Shown here in pieces: positions 52,890-64,000 of a stretch of 64,000 nt of DNA (position 1 is its first letter; each line of letters starts with the position of its first letter). The notes below the pieces were generated by a model. The model searched no databases. It was not told the origin of the DNA and saw only the letters and a list, made by a program, of their open reading frames with translations. The DNA comes from Neodontobutis hainanensis (taxonomy: Eukaryota > Chordata > Actinopteri > Gobiiformes > Odontobutidae): the NCBI GenBank assembly GCA_024349245.1, contig JALDNG010000106.1, forward strand, positions 755,001-819,000. The letters run 5' to 3'. The position numbers and the translations under genes were made by a program.

Positions 52890-54010
52890 TTTAGTTTTTA
52901 TTTTATTTTTAATGCTTAGTTTTAGTTTAGTTTTATTAGTTTTAGTCTTTTTTGTAGTTGTAGTTGTCTTTTGAGTTATTTACCAGAGTATTGTCAAGAT
53001 ATAAAAAAGGTCAGAAAAAATACTGTGATTTAAAAACTCAACATAAACATCAAACAAGTTTAGAAATATGTGTTCAGTAACAAATATGTATTCAGTAACG
53101 CTAATTCTTAAAATGTGCTAATGGGCAAATGGGCAGTCTACATAAGACGGCGCCGTATGTGCAAAATGTGTACGTGACTAAAGAAGACATAAATGAACCG
53201 CATGTATTCAACCCATTTGTGAGCCACACAAGACATTGCTTAAGAGCCAAGATGTCAGCGAGTTCAATCTGAAATAAGAACATGTCACAAATAAAATAAA
53301 AAAACAGGGTCTTTTGGATGAACCATCTCCAAATTAATTAGGCAACTCGGTGAATGGACTGCCCAGCATAAGATGTATGTGCTGCACCTCTATGGCAAAG
53401 CCTTGCCAACACACAATACTGCATAACGTTGTAGTTGACATCATTAATTAAGAGTTAAAATATGTTGTACACATCTAGTACACATGTATCAGGTAGTACA
53501 GAGAGACAGACAGATGCAAGATTCTACTGTGGTTTGCATTTCTATTTTGATTTTAAATAGACTCGTGTCCAACATTGTAAACAAAAAAAGTCCCTTGCAT
53601 TAATGAATCAGCTGTATCAAATGCAGCTTTTCAAGATTTTAATGCGTGTGTGCATGGGTGTATTTCCTAACCAGCAGCTATCGGGTCGCCAGTGAAAGCA
53701 CTCCGGTAGTGTTCTCTGACCTACGGTTATCTCCGTCATGCTGCCTGGCCTTTTGCCGGTTAGCCACCTTGTGCGCTCTTCTTGAATGCACATTTAAATT
53801 GTAGCATTTTTTTCACTGCACGGCACTTGCTTTTATCTGACACACATATTCAAAGTAATCCAAAAGAGGACGCTACCTCTTTGTTCAGACATTCGGTACC
53901 GACATGATGCCAGGCGAGGGGCACGGACTATGCTGTGTTTTTCTTTCTCAATAAAAGACCTTATCAAAGACTAAAACTAAAGACATTTTATCCATAATTT
54001 TATTTTGGTT
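52890..54010. mobile_element. Possible DNA-transposon remnant with inverted TTAGTTTTAGTC ends
   Basis: The left part (52890-52950) is built from TTAGTTTTAG words ending TTAGTTTTAGTC, and the right part (about 53965-54010) starts GACTAAAACTAAAGACATTT, its inverse. Such 'AGTTTTTAGTTTTAGTC...GACTAAAACTAAA' ends occur in dispersed fish repeats. The interior has a GC-richer stretch (53.66-53.95 kb) but no transposase frame. Boundaries and class are uncertain. Confidence 0.4.
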
Positions 54011-54027
54011 AGTTTTGAGGCTGAGGC

Positions 54028-54170
54028 TAGAGTACTCGGAGAGAGCCAACAGTAACACATGGAGGACAGGCAACTCCTTCCAGAAAGAAGGGAGTTGGCC
54101 AAGGATGTTCGAGATGGCCGGGGTTGGAACTCATGACCTTTTTGCTGTGTGCTCTGTCGCTAACTAAAAT
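54028..54170 (-). mobile_element. Degenerate SINE-like fragment, minus strand (head)
   Basis: AGAGTACTCGGAGAGAGCCA, GGACAGGCAACTCC, CCAGAAAG, GGGGTTGGAACTCATGACCT and CTGTCGCTAAC follow the order of the common fish repeat '..GAGTACCCGGAGAGAACCCA..CATGCAAACTCC..CAGAAAG..GGATTCGAACC.. GACAGCGCTAACCA'. The tRNA-like head is at the right end. Same family as 13865-14046. Confidence 0.65.
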
Positions 54171-54365
54171 GAAAAATTTAGGGTGCAAGTGGCAATGTTT
54201 TTTCTCACCTAGTTTTTGTTACTTTATTTACTTCAACGGGTTTAGCTGTTTCTGGTTTCAGAGATTCTCATCTGGTCCTTGAGTAGGATAATCTAGAAAA
54301 CAGAACTGCTCATCTGCTGATTAAGAAGAATAAGTGTTTTATCTGAAGGAAAACAACAGTCTGAC

Positions 54366-54470
54366 TAGGGCTGGGTATTTATCACAAACCGTTAAATATG
54401 ATACATATCACGATACAGGGTTCTCGATACAATACGTATCCCAATACAATACGTTGAAGAAAAAAAAAAT
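54366..54470 (+). mobile_element. Small DNA-element terminus (TAGGGCTGGGTAT...)
   Basis: TAGGGCTGGGTATTTATCAC followed by repeated GATACA and CGATACAGGG words is the start of a common fish element of the 'TAGGGCTGGGTATCGAT..' type. The right end is not found, so only the left part is annotated. Confidence 0.5.
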
Positions 54471-57400
54471 TCATGGTCAAACAAGTATATAAAAAAAATT
54501 ATCCTCGATAAAATGGCATAATATAAGAACATAATAATAATGAACGCTAATATAGTCCAAGTCTTATAATTGATTAAACAATATTCTTCAACGGTTTATG
54601 AGCTGCCTGTGACAAATATAACCAAGGCAATAACAGTTATTTGTTAACAATAAATAAAATAAGCTTATACCCTTTTAACATGGCCTTAAGTAGCATGAAA
54701 CTTTTTCTGCCTGTGTCGAACCACAGATAAAAACTAAGTTTATCTAACTCTAACTAGAGTTTAGCCTTAAGTGGTAAGTAAACTAGTTTTGTAACAAAAT
54801 AAAAATTGGTCTGCATGTTCTGGCTTTAACGCATTTCTTTTAGTTTAGTATCTACTTGTTGTGGATGTAGCTAGCTGAATGAACAGTGCAATGAATTTTG
54901 GATTGTTTCAATGTAATAAATCCATCTGTTAACAACTCTTGTCACATTACAGTCCTACTAACCATTGGCCTATATGACCATTGGCACTTTTACTTTTTGC
55001 AAAGGTATGGCAGTTACAGCCATTATGGAGTTGTAAAATCAGGCCTTATTGGTGTGACTTTTACACAAAGTACACTTTTCATCCATTTGCAAAACCTATT
55101 TAGTTAAAAAGTATTGAAGTAACAAAAATGGGAACAAAAAGTATGAATGTATTTTATGTCCATCTTTAAGCTGCCACAAACTGACACTAGCCACAACTGA
55201 AGCCTAACCTGCCTGCTCTGGTTTCTCACACCTTGACAAAGAGGATGTTGTATCTTGTTGGACGCCTATTTTTTTTTTTTTTCATATAACTTTGAGACGA
55301 GTGCAGGTGTCAGACATTGCCTACGGGTCCTTACCACAGAACCACTTGCCACCTTTCTCTTGACGAAGCTTTTGGGCCAGTCACTCAACATACGTCTACT
55401 GAGTTTATGGAGTGTTGGCAGAACCTTGCACTACAGGTTTGGGAGGATATAGACCCAGACACTGACTGATTATGACTTCTAAACCTCAGCTACTGAAAAA
55501 ACATTGGTACTTTCCCAATTAGTGCAATTTGCATGGCTCTGCACAGCCTCCTCCAGTGTTCTTCCTCTGCATGAATATGTTCCTTTAAATTACTGATATC
55601 TCAGTGGTGTAGTGTCTTGGGCTTAAGAATTGTTTTAACACTTTTTTTTACTACAGGTTTTTTTTACTCGGTATTGTCATGGTCTTAGACATTTAAGTTT
55701 AACAATTTTAAATGATATTTGAACATATTTTGTAATTTAATGGAAATTTCTTAAATTTTAATAATTAACAAATATCTTTAATTCTGTCGACCAAATACTG
55801 ACCCCCTCATGAGTTTGGACTGGACTTTCAGTGAATTATACTTACTTCTTGTATTGACTCACCTTGCCATGGCCTCAATCCCTTAAGTCTTGGTCTTGCA
55901 TTGGCACTTTCATTACACTTGGTCACGGTCTGTGTGGTTCAGTTTTTTTTTTCTTATAATATATAGATACAGACAAAACATATCAGTGAAAGTGACCTGT
56001 CCTGTTCCATAGTGTCCTTCTGTTTCACTGCCTTTTGTGCTCACTGCTTCCTCCATTCAGACTTGTTTGTCACAAATGCATAGCTTTAATTGCAGTATTT
56101 CTGGCAGAATCACAATGACGCATTACAATATCCTCTTTATCTCCCTCAAGACATTTGTAATCCAGGCCCCAAATTGTTATACATTTTTCACAACCCCTAT
56201 ACTTTACTAAAATACAGTACTTAGAGAAACCACAAAGGTACACCAGTAGCTTATGGTTGACAATTTTCTTTCGTTTTTCAGCAAATAGTGTTTTATACAG
56301 AATGTTGTGTCATTAGTTTTAAATAAACTGCAGCTTGCATATAAAATGTCTGCATGTGTGGGTGTTTAAAGTAATTTTAGATAATGTAATGCATGCTGGG
56401 ATACTCTCTAAGGGTATAAATAAAACGGATGCTAGTATTAGTTCTGATTATAATATTTAGTTTCGCAATAACAACGGTGTCATTCCCATGCTAAATACAC
56501 AAAGCAGACTTTAATACATGATTGCTGCAGACATAGGAACAGTTTGTTTTTGTAGGCTTAGAACACAGTCTTGTTGGAAATGGCGTTCCCTTTCAATTTG
56601 TGTATAATCATGTCGCCCTTTTGGAATCTGTTTGAGTTCATTTTCAAGTGGCACATCGCCGAACAACATGGATCCATTTGTTGAATTTTTACATAAATAG
56701 AATTATTTTTTAATACTCAGTCATATCATGCTTCGTTCTCGGAGAAGAATGAGTTTTTTTACTGATTCTTCTGGCTGGAATATTTGGATGGCTGAATGTT
56801 TAATATTAATGGAAGCTGAATGGAGCAGGTTACAACAGTATGTAGTTAAAGGTGTAGTCATCAATGGGTGTCCAGGTTCCACCATTACAATAAAAAGCGT
56901 TCACCCCTGGGCAGGTGGCCAGTGAAATGATTGGGTCTCTTTCATGTGAGATCCAGGCTATGGGTGCCTTTGTGTGAGGTCGTAATCAATCTACCCCATT
57001 TTTCAATTATACATGTCTAGACAGTTTGATAAAGCAGTGAATGTGGTAAAAACTCCATTCAACTCAGAAAAACAGCCAGACTTTATGAGATTGTTGTTTA
57101 ATTGCTTGTAAGACTAAAAAACATTTGAGTAGCAGCATTGTAATTTTCCTGCAATCACTGCACTGCTTGGAAGACTTTATATCACTTGTGAATGGTGTTT
57201 AGAGGGAGATTAAAACCGCACTGTGTTCCTATCAGTCTGAATTGTTTTCTCTCTTGGGATGAATCACTCGGATGTTTGCACCTTTATCTCAGCTTGTCTC
57301 CAACCACATTGGAGCACATTTCATTGGCTTTGAGCTGTGGTGATCCTCCTAAACGTCCTGATGACATGACGTCTGCAGCATGGCCACCAAGCGGGATTTA

Positions 57401-59664
57401 TCTTTTTTCTCTGTCTGGCTCATTCGTTCTATGTCTCTCACAAACCCTTTACGCAATACTTTGCCATTAAAGTCTGAAATCTAATAAGTGCAATGGCTTT
57501 AGTTTAATACCCAGGTATTGGATATTTGTCGGAACAGAAAAACATTCAGGGTGTCTTGTAAAAAATGTTCTGGGAAGTGAGGCTGAGGGCCATGTCTGAC
57601 CTTGTGCAAGGAGGTTGGGTGGATGTTTGTGTAAAGTTGTGCAAAGTCATGTCAGGCTGTTCTACTTTACAAATACAAAACATACTCATTACATTGTATA
57701 ATACTCTTAATAATGTTGCCTTATTTTCCAACAAGAAGAAACCATCCAGAGTAGGACTTGACTTAAGGATTAGGCTTGTTAGCAGTGACACTTAAGACTA
57801 ATTTAGTCATTTCATCCCACCTGGAAACAACAGCAGACATCAGTTGTCCCAAATCCCAAATGTTTTTAAAGGAGCAGGAACTACAACACCGGACTATTGA
57901 AAACCATCTTGGCCAAAACATCCTGATATGTTGTTTACAATAAGAAAAACAATAGACAGTCAGTCAGAGAAATCATGTGACAGCCATCACCACAACCAGT
58001 CGACAAAAGTAAGCTTAATGGCAAATGTTTGGTTGGTTACAGAGATACTTTAAGAACATAATTGCATATTTAAAACTGTTTGGTATGATTACATTGCAAA
58101 CACACAGAAGATCTTACTAAACAGACACATTCAGTATGTCACAATGACAGGCGTATAAACTGTTAACTAGAGATGGCTACATGCTGTTTCTAAATGTATT
58201 TATTCACCAACACTTGACTGAAGTGTTTTTGTGATTTGTCACATTTGTGTTGGGCAGTAGCATATGAAATCATTTTGTTTACCAGTGCTACAATTACACC
58301 TTATGGGAAGAGCAGATTAAAGGCTGTCTTAGTGGATGATTGAATTAGAACCTGTTATTAAAGAGGATAATGAGTATGTGAAGGCAAACATTATGCTTTG
58401 ATTACTACTCTCATCAAGCAGTAATATTTAGCTAAGTGCTAAACAGCTTATTAAATGTGCAAGCTTATCGGGCAAATACTATTGGTAAATTAACCAGCGT
58501 CTCTCTTTCATGACTCTCTCGACTGCATTGCCTGCTTCCATGTATTAATTAATTAGAATAGGACCCGCTGATCTCAGACCCGAGAATGACAAAACCAAAA
58601 GACATGTGGATTTGTTGGACAATAATTAATAGATTAATGCCTGGCCGTCTGTACCTGACCTCCCAAGTGCATTTGACCTGTCGGTTGGTTATAGCATTTG
58701 GCTCATACACAGGAATAGTACTTGGTGAGAATGTAAGAATCTAAAAGGAGGCACTTACAAGGCTTTACTGCAAAAAATACTTATAGTAAGCCCAACAAAA
58801 TTCTTATATTAAGGTTTAATTTAAAACTCTTTGTCCGTACCCACAAAATGTATTGAATGTAACATTCTGTCTGTATTATATGAATAGTATAAAAAGTTAA
58901 AACACACAAGAGAATACTCAATTTGTAGAGTCTTATCTGAAGCAGGTAATTTAATTCTCAGAGGCTGTTAATGTGTAGTGTTTGGGTCACTCATGTAACC
59001 AGTTCCTCCTCTGATATAACTAGAAAGTGTCAGGAATGGGGAGCTAAAAGACCCATTAACTTTTATTCTATCAACATGAGGACAGGTAACCTCGTGACCC
59101 TGTAAAGCCTCCATATGCCCTGATCATGTGACCTGGAAACTGCCGGGCTGATGACTAGACAGCCCAAGTCAGAGATCATTTATGAGGAAACACTGCAAAG
59201 AATTGGACCAATAAATGAAAAGGAAAGAAATTGGTTGCTGCACACATTGCACTTTATGAAAATATTATTTCCTTAGTTTTAACCACCATACCACCTACAC
59301 CATTTGTAAATGTTTCAAATAATATTTTTTATGCAAAACTTTTAATTGTAGGATAATGTTTGTCAGTTCAGTCAATATATAAAAAATGAATTAAATACCA
59401 GCTAGATATCTTGTTAGATCCGATTGTTCTGAACAGATTAAAAGAATCAAGAAGTTGTCTCAGACTTTAAAGCCCAAATATATAAAAGTCATCTTCCATT
59501 AGTCTCCCATTGCAACACCCACTCCTACACTCAATGCAGCAGCTTCAATTACTTATTTTCATTATAAAGTGCAAAACTGGAAATTATGTTGTTTTAACTC
59601 TATACCTCTTCCAGTCTAACTGCTGATGTTAACCCTGTTTTCTTCCTCTGTTCCCTCTCTGTAG

Positions 59665-60328
59665 TGGGATGCAATCACGGAGATGGATGAGCATAACCGG
59701 CCCATCCACACGTTCCAGGTTTGCAATGTGATGGAGCCAAACCAGAACAACTGGCTTCGCTCCAACTGGATCTCCCGGCAGGCTGCTCAGAAGATCTATG
59801 TAGAGCTGCGCTTCACTCTGCGGGACTGCAACTCCATACCTTGGGTTTCAGGAACTTGCAAAGAGACTTTCAATCTTTTCTACCACGAGATTGACGAGGC
59901 TCACAGCATCAAATTCAAACCCACGCAGTACACCAAGATCGACACAATTGCTGCAGATGAGAGCTTTACTCAAATGGATTTGGGAGATCGGATCCTCAAA
60001 CTGAACACTGAGGTGCGTGAGGTGGGACCCATGACCAAGAAGGGCTTCTATCTAGCGTTCCAGGACATTGGGGCCTGCATCGCATTGGTGTCTGTGAGGG
60101 TTTATTATAAGAAATGTCCATTCACTCTGAGGAACCTAGCCTCATTTCCAGACACAGTGCCTCGGGTGGACTCTTCGTCGCTGGTGGAGGTCAGAGGGGC
60201 ATGCATCGACCACGCTGAAGAGAGGGACACTCCCAAACTGTTCTGTGGAGCTGACGGAGACTGGTTGGTTCCATTGGGAAGATGCGTATGCAGCGTGGGC
60301 TATGAGGAGATTGACGGCGCCTGTGTAG
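59665..60328 (+). CDS. epha6: epha6 coding exon 3: ephrin-binding domain and start of cysteine-rich region
   Basis: This 664 bp exon, the usual exon 3 size in EphA genes, encodes residues 49-269 plus one base. It carries most of the ligand-binding domain (to about residue 200), with the four cysteines expected to pair as C68-C186 and C103-C113. Signature blocks include QNNWLRSNWI (75-84), FTLRDCNS (98-105), GTCKETFNL (111-119), KIDTIAADESFTQMDLGDR (139-157) and KKGFYLAFQDIGAC (173-186). From residue 199 it enters the cysteine-rich region (C199, C228, C242, C255, C257, C268), including GADGDWLVPLGRC. WDAITEMDEHNRPIHT and DCNSIPW mark EphA6 over EphA3/4/5/7. No N-glycosylation sequon occurs in the 269 residues. 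The acceptor is CTCTCTGTAG and the donor TAG|GTATGT (phase 1). The reading frame is intact, with no stop or frameshift, so the gene looks functional. Confidence 0.97.
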
Positions 60329-63300
60329 GTATGTTTACCACTCTCTATGACTTTTTTATGTAGCGCATACATACTTGAGCAAACACCTTTTGGAGAAAAC
60401 AGGAACAACACCTCCTGCATAAGTTTGTGCATCTTTCTGCAATGCATTTCCATAAATTGCTTGTCAATCTATTATTTTAACTGATTATATACTTACAGAA
60501 TACACAAAATGCATTACAATATACCTTTTTATTTGCTTTGTTTATTTTTTGCTTCTCATTATCTCCCCATCATTACGAGCTGTTAAATTATTCAAGAGTA
60601 AAACTATAATACCTTATAATGAGGATGGTACCTAGAGACTAGCATTATGTGCCTTTGTTTTCGCTGGTTTTCTATACTATAGATGGTTTACAGTTTGTGT
60701 GTGTGAGTATGTGTTTTTTTTTTTATTTGAGTGTTGGTGGTCTTCCATCAGAGGTCCCAGGGGACACCTTGATGTGACAGATTACCTCAGATAGTTTGAT
60801 CTCAGCTCTCTGATATAAACTGGGGTATATAAAAGCCAGTTGCACATCGTGGGGATACTGTGGTACAAACTACATGCCTTCTAGATTGTTCCAACACAAG
60901 TTCTTCCCTATCCATAGAGAGGTTTTGTAAGTGACTGCCAGCAACCAAAAACCTACACTATACCACTGTGGCCCACATGCTGCTGCGTATGAACCAAAAT
61001 GCACAGTAAGAATCTGAAAATTGGAATAGACCTCACTAGCTAACCTTGTAACTACATTCTTTATGCTCCCCAAACCTTATTCAAAATGTGGAAACTCTTT
61101 TAGTCAGCTCCATATTGTTGCTAATAGGATCCACTTCCCCTAACAATATGTCACATTGTTGTTCATATAATGCATTTGCTCTAAAAATATTGTGACCATT
61201 CGTTAATGTCCTTTTACAAAAAAAACGCTTTTGAGACTCCCTGGTGCTTTTCTCGTACCATTTAGAACCAGATGTCCTTGTAGTTGATTACAATTCATTT
61301 GGTGACACGAGTAGGTGACTATGTTTCCCAGCTGCACACCCAGCTGCAATGCAATCAACAGAGCAGTGGAGAAACTGCAGCTGTGATTAGAGCCAGACTA
61401 ATCACTTGGATTGTGGGACAGGTGAAATTTATTCTGTATGTTGAACTTGTCTTTAATATAGATTGTGGTGCATCCACCAGCAACAAGGGACAAAATGGGA
61501 AGACTTTTCATTTGTAGTCATTTAATTTGTAGTGTTTAACATTCCCAGCTTGCTGCATTTAGTTTGGCTTGTTGACTTCATTGAAATTCTTGCGTTTTCT
61601 TCTTGCCTTTGCTCTGTACCTCTGTCACAGCCGGGTTAAGCTTAGCCCCAGTAGCTGCTGCTTATTGTTCCAGGATTGAAACGAGTGTCATTATTAAAGC
61701 CCACTGTACAAGGTACCACTGGAGTGCCTTAGGCGTCAAGGGCTAAATGCTGCAGTGGTTCTACACTAATGTTTGAGTCCACAGTTTCCAGCTGGTCCGT
61801 TATGCTTGCAGCTGCTGGGTTAGGCTGCATAGAAATAATAATAATGTGCAGAATATGTTTTATTACAGTTATTACTCCAATTTCTTTTTGGAGTCTGCAT
61901 GTCCAGTCCATGCTATTATTCATTCTCTCACCCTCTCTCCCACCATTTCAAAAAACAAAAAACATGTATAGTTGTGTGTTAGTGTCTGTCATCAAGTGTT
62001 GCCCTGTGATTAATTGGCAATGGCCCAAAGCAAATGGGATAGAGTCCAGCCCTTACAACCCATAAAGGGAAGGTAGAACAACAACTGATACAATTTTGGT
62101 TGAAACAAAATTTTCTTCTCAATGCCATTAGGAGAATGAAAGGAAAGAGAGAAGGTCCTCATATTTTTTAGCATAGTTATCATATTTATCAACAGATTTG
62201 GTCCACGCTCCTCTCTTCAGGCCCTCACAAACTGGACCGGAAGCACTGTTCCTCACATGACCTCTAGATACAGAGACGAGACAAATAGTCACTAGAGTTG
62301 TAAATTTAGAAACCTCTATTTGCCATAAGGGAGGCTGGCAGTTTGAAGTCTGAATAAAAAAGCACCTCTACAAATGACCTTTTCTTTTCTCTGATTTAAA
62401 ACAATTTAGGTCAAATGGGGCTTTCATTTTCTATCCAATTCCTGGAGGAAGTTCACTCTTCAACTAGAGCCTCACAACATTAGAAACAAATAACCAATCA
62501 TTTTGTCAGAACTTTTTTTTTCTTCACAAAACCTGTACAGGCAAATAAATTGACATGCAAAGTGTGACCATCACATACCATGGATGCTTTTAAAGACAAT
62601 CCCTTCGATTGTCTGACATAAAGCCACATAAAGATATTTTCATGTGAATGAATGTCACATAGATGTATCCGTTCACAAGCTTAACAAAACAATTGCCTAA
62701 TGCTTGCTTCCAGTATGAGCAAATGTTCTTGTTCATGTTTGAGCAGTGAATGTCGTTCAGCCCCATTAACTCCACTCTGACATTCATGGGCCATGGAAAA
62801 GTACCGAGCTGTGAGCAGGGACTTTACTTTTTTGGCGCTAATAGTTCTTACAAAAAGTTTGGACCCTGCAGCTCTTCAGTGTGGTATTACTTGTGTGTTT
62901 TCTGTATAGTCTGCCTCCTCTTGTCCCCCTGTGGCTTTTTTTTTAGACAAGTGATGGATAGTGCTCATGCTTCACACCTGACCTTTAGATAGTCATATAT
63001 TGCTTACTGTATAGTGGTGGTAAGGGATCCACTTTAATCGCACCTACACATTGTCCCTTCAGGATGTGGGCTATTACTATGAACCTCAATGGGGAGCTGA
63101 GCTACTAAAACTTTCTCTGACCACCAGCTCTTGTTCTCTGTAGCTGAGCTGGCCATTACAACTGGATCACCTGGTGGTTGTCTTAAGTTTACTGTTTGTG
63201 TATCATTTGTGTCCAGTTAATAAAAACATTAATTTATAACTTAATTGGCTTAAGGAAACCCTGCTTATAAAGTTTATGCATAGGTCTTGTTTGTTGAAGC

Positions 63301-64000
63301 TAGGGTTTGCACAGCAATCTCATCACAATTAATAGAGCAACTCACAAATTGGACCATGAAGCTTTCAATGGCAGTATTTACCTATAACTCATTAGTGTCA
63401 TCAGGAGCCAGAGTGCCCACCTTGATGTAGGGTTCATTAAAATGTGGATCAATCAAAACAATGACTTGTCACTTGTCCTAATTGTCATAGATCAACATAG
63501 CATTTATTGTTTTGCTAATGTTTGCTAATATTGGAGCAGATTAAATGTTGCCTGTAATTGTAAATGGGTATTGTTTAGAAATGAACAGCATTTGGATTTG
63601 GAACAAGTAAATAGAAGTTTGTATTAAAATAGATAGAAATGGCTTCATTAACATTTCATTAAGGCAGGTTGTAGACGTTTTGCACACCAGCCTTCTTCAG
63701 CTACTTGTTAAAGGGCAGCAACAAAAGCAGATCGCTCAGTGATGTTTTCCCAAAATAAAATTAGGACCCATTTAGAGCAATGAAATGCAATGCGATAGAA
63801 TCATGTTGATGGCAATATGTAATTGGAGTTGCAGTTTATTTATGTCAACCTGGGCGAATAGAAGAAAGTACATTTTTAGGAACCACTTTCTTTGTGTAGT
63901 TGTTTTAATTATTTTAAATGACACATACAAATAGATATGAATGTTCTTTTCTTTGTGAAGTGTCTGCTTGCGTTTCTGTGACAAATTCCTATGTCCTGTT
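60329..64000 (+). other. epha6: epha6 intron 3 (5' part, runs off the window)
   Basis: It begins GTATGT. If retained, the frame would run 11 more codons to a TAG at 60361-60363. No further Eph exon (the CRPGFYKA-type exon 4) is visible before the right edge. A decayed SINE-family 3' part lies near 61970-62075. The remainder is AT-rich with no gene recognised on either strand. Confidence 0.8.
61970..62075 (+). repeat. SINE-like fragment, plus strand (tail part)
   Basis: GTGTTGCCCTGTGATTAATT and GGGATAGAGTCCAGCCCTTA, followed by AACCCATAAAGGGAAGGTAG, parallel the tail 'TGTTGCCCTGTGATGGACTGG .. GGGATAGGCTCCAGC .. CAACCCTGAACAGGATAAG' of the common fish repeat. It is strongly diverged. Confidence 0.6.

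Larger units (their letters stand above)
34273..59664 (+). other. epha6: epha6 intron 2 (25,392 bp)
   Basis: It begins GTAAGG and ends TTCCCTCTCTGTAG, with possible branch sequences TCTAAC (59615-59620) and GTTAAC (59628-59633). Large introns at this point are usual for EphA genes. It contains decayed SINE fragments (34627-34752, 54028-54170), hAT-like small elements (35232-35399, 49021-49185, 54366-54470), homopolymer runs (47016-47038, 48239-48253, 48527-48547) and a possible larger transposon remnant (about 52890-54010). No nested gene is supported on either strand. Stretches near 37.3-37.7, 38.9-39.3 and 58.3-58.7 kb look compositionally like conserved non-coding DNA. Confidence 0.85.
25350..64000 (+). 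other. epha6: epha6 gene, 5' portion (promoter-proximal part to intron 3)
   Basis: Three exons on the + strand join in frame into the N-terminus of an Eph receptor tyrosine kinase. Eph receptors bind membrane-anchored ephrins on neighbouring cells and guide axons and tissue boundaries; EphA6 is an A-class member that binds GPI-linked ephrin-A ligands. Exon 2 (65 bp) and exon 3 (664 bp) have the sizes usual for EphA genes, and the phases (1, 0, 1) fit. The subtype call rests on residues typical of EphA6 rather than EphA3/4/5/7: VVLLDTT, WDAITEMDEHNRPIHT, DCNSIPW, PRVDSSSLVEVRG and GADGDWLVPLGRC. The transcription start is not visible and the left limit is approximate. The gene continues beyond the right edge of the window. 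Confidence 0.93.

Noticed and set aside
60142..60453. 103-codon open frame on the - strand over epha6 exon 3
   Set aside because: It is the antisense shadow of a conserved exon and crosses the exon-intron border.

Overview
This is vertebrate nuclear DNA, almost certainly from a teleost fish. It is AT-rich, its exons are short and far apart with GT-AG borders, and most of it carries no open frame of note. It holds CA, AT and AAT/AAG microsatellites, tRNA-derived SINEs of types common in fish (one ending in the familiar CTTTGGATAAAAG-type tail), and small hAT-like elements. The species cannot be named from the window. There is no sign of a bacterial, viral or organellar insert.

One gene is supported: the 5' part of the ephrin type-A receptor 6 gene (epha6), on the + strand. 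A CpG-richer promoter and 5' UTR zone (about 25.27-25.82 kb) leads into exon 1 (25819-25897, signal peptide), exon 2 (34208-34272) and exon 3 (59665-60328, nearly all of the ephrin-binding domain and the start of the cysteine-rich region). Intron 1 is 8,310 bp, intron 2 is 25,392 bp, and intron 3 runs off the right edge. The three exons join in frame (phases 1, 0, 1) into 269 residues plus one base. The rest of the receptor (remaining cysteine-rich region, two fibronectin III domains, transmembrane helix, kinase, SAM) must lie to the right.

Positions 1 to about 25.2 kb are intergenic, with repeats and no supported gene. Intron 2 carries several decayed mobile elements, including a 165 bp hAT-like MITE (49021-49185) with near-perfect 8 bp flanking duplications. 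Some stretches of more balanced composition look like candidate conserved non-coding elements, but this cannot be proved from one sequence.

The most interesting local feature is the epha6 5' UTR. It has three short upstream ORFs, one in strong start context and one whose stop overlaps the main start codon. A plausible 146 bp UTR intron (25671-25816) would remove two of the three upstream starts if spliced. I found no convincing new multi-gene system.
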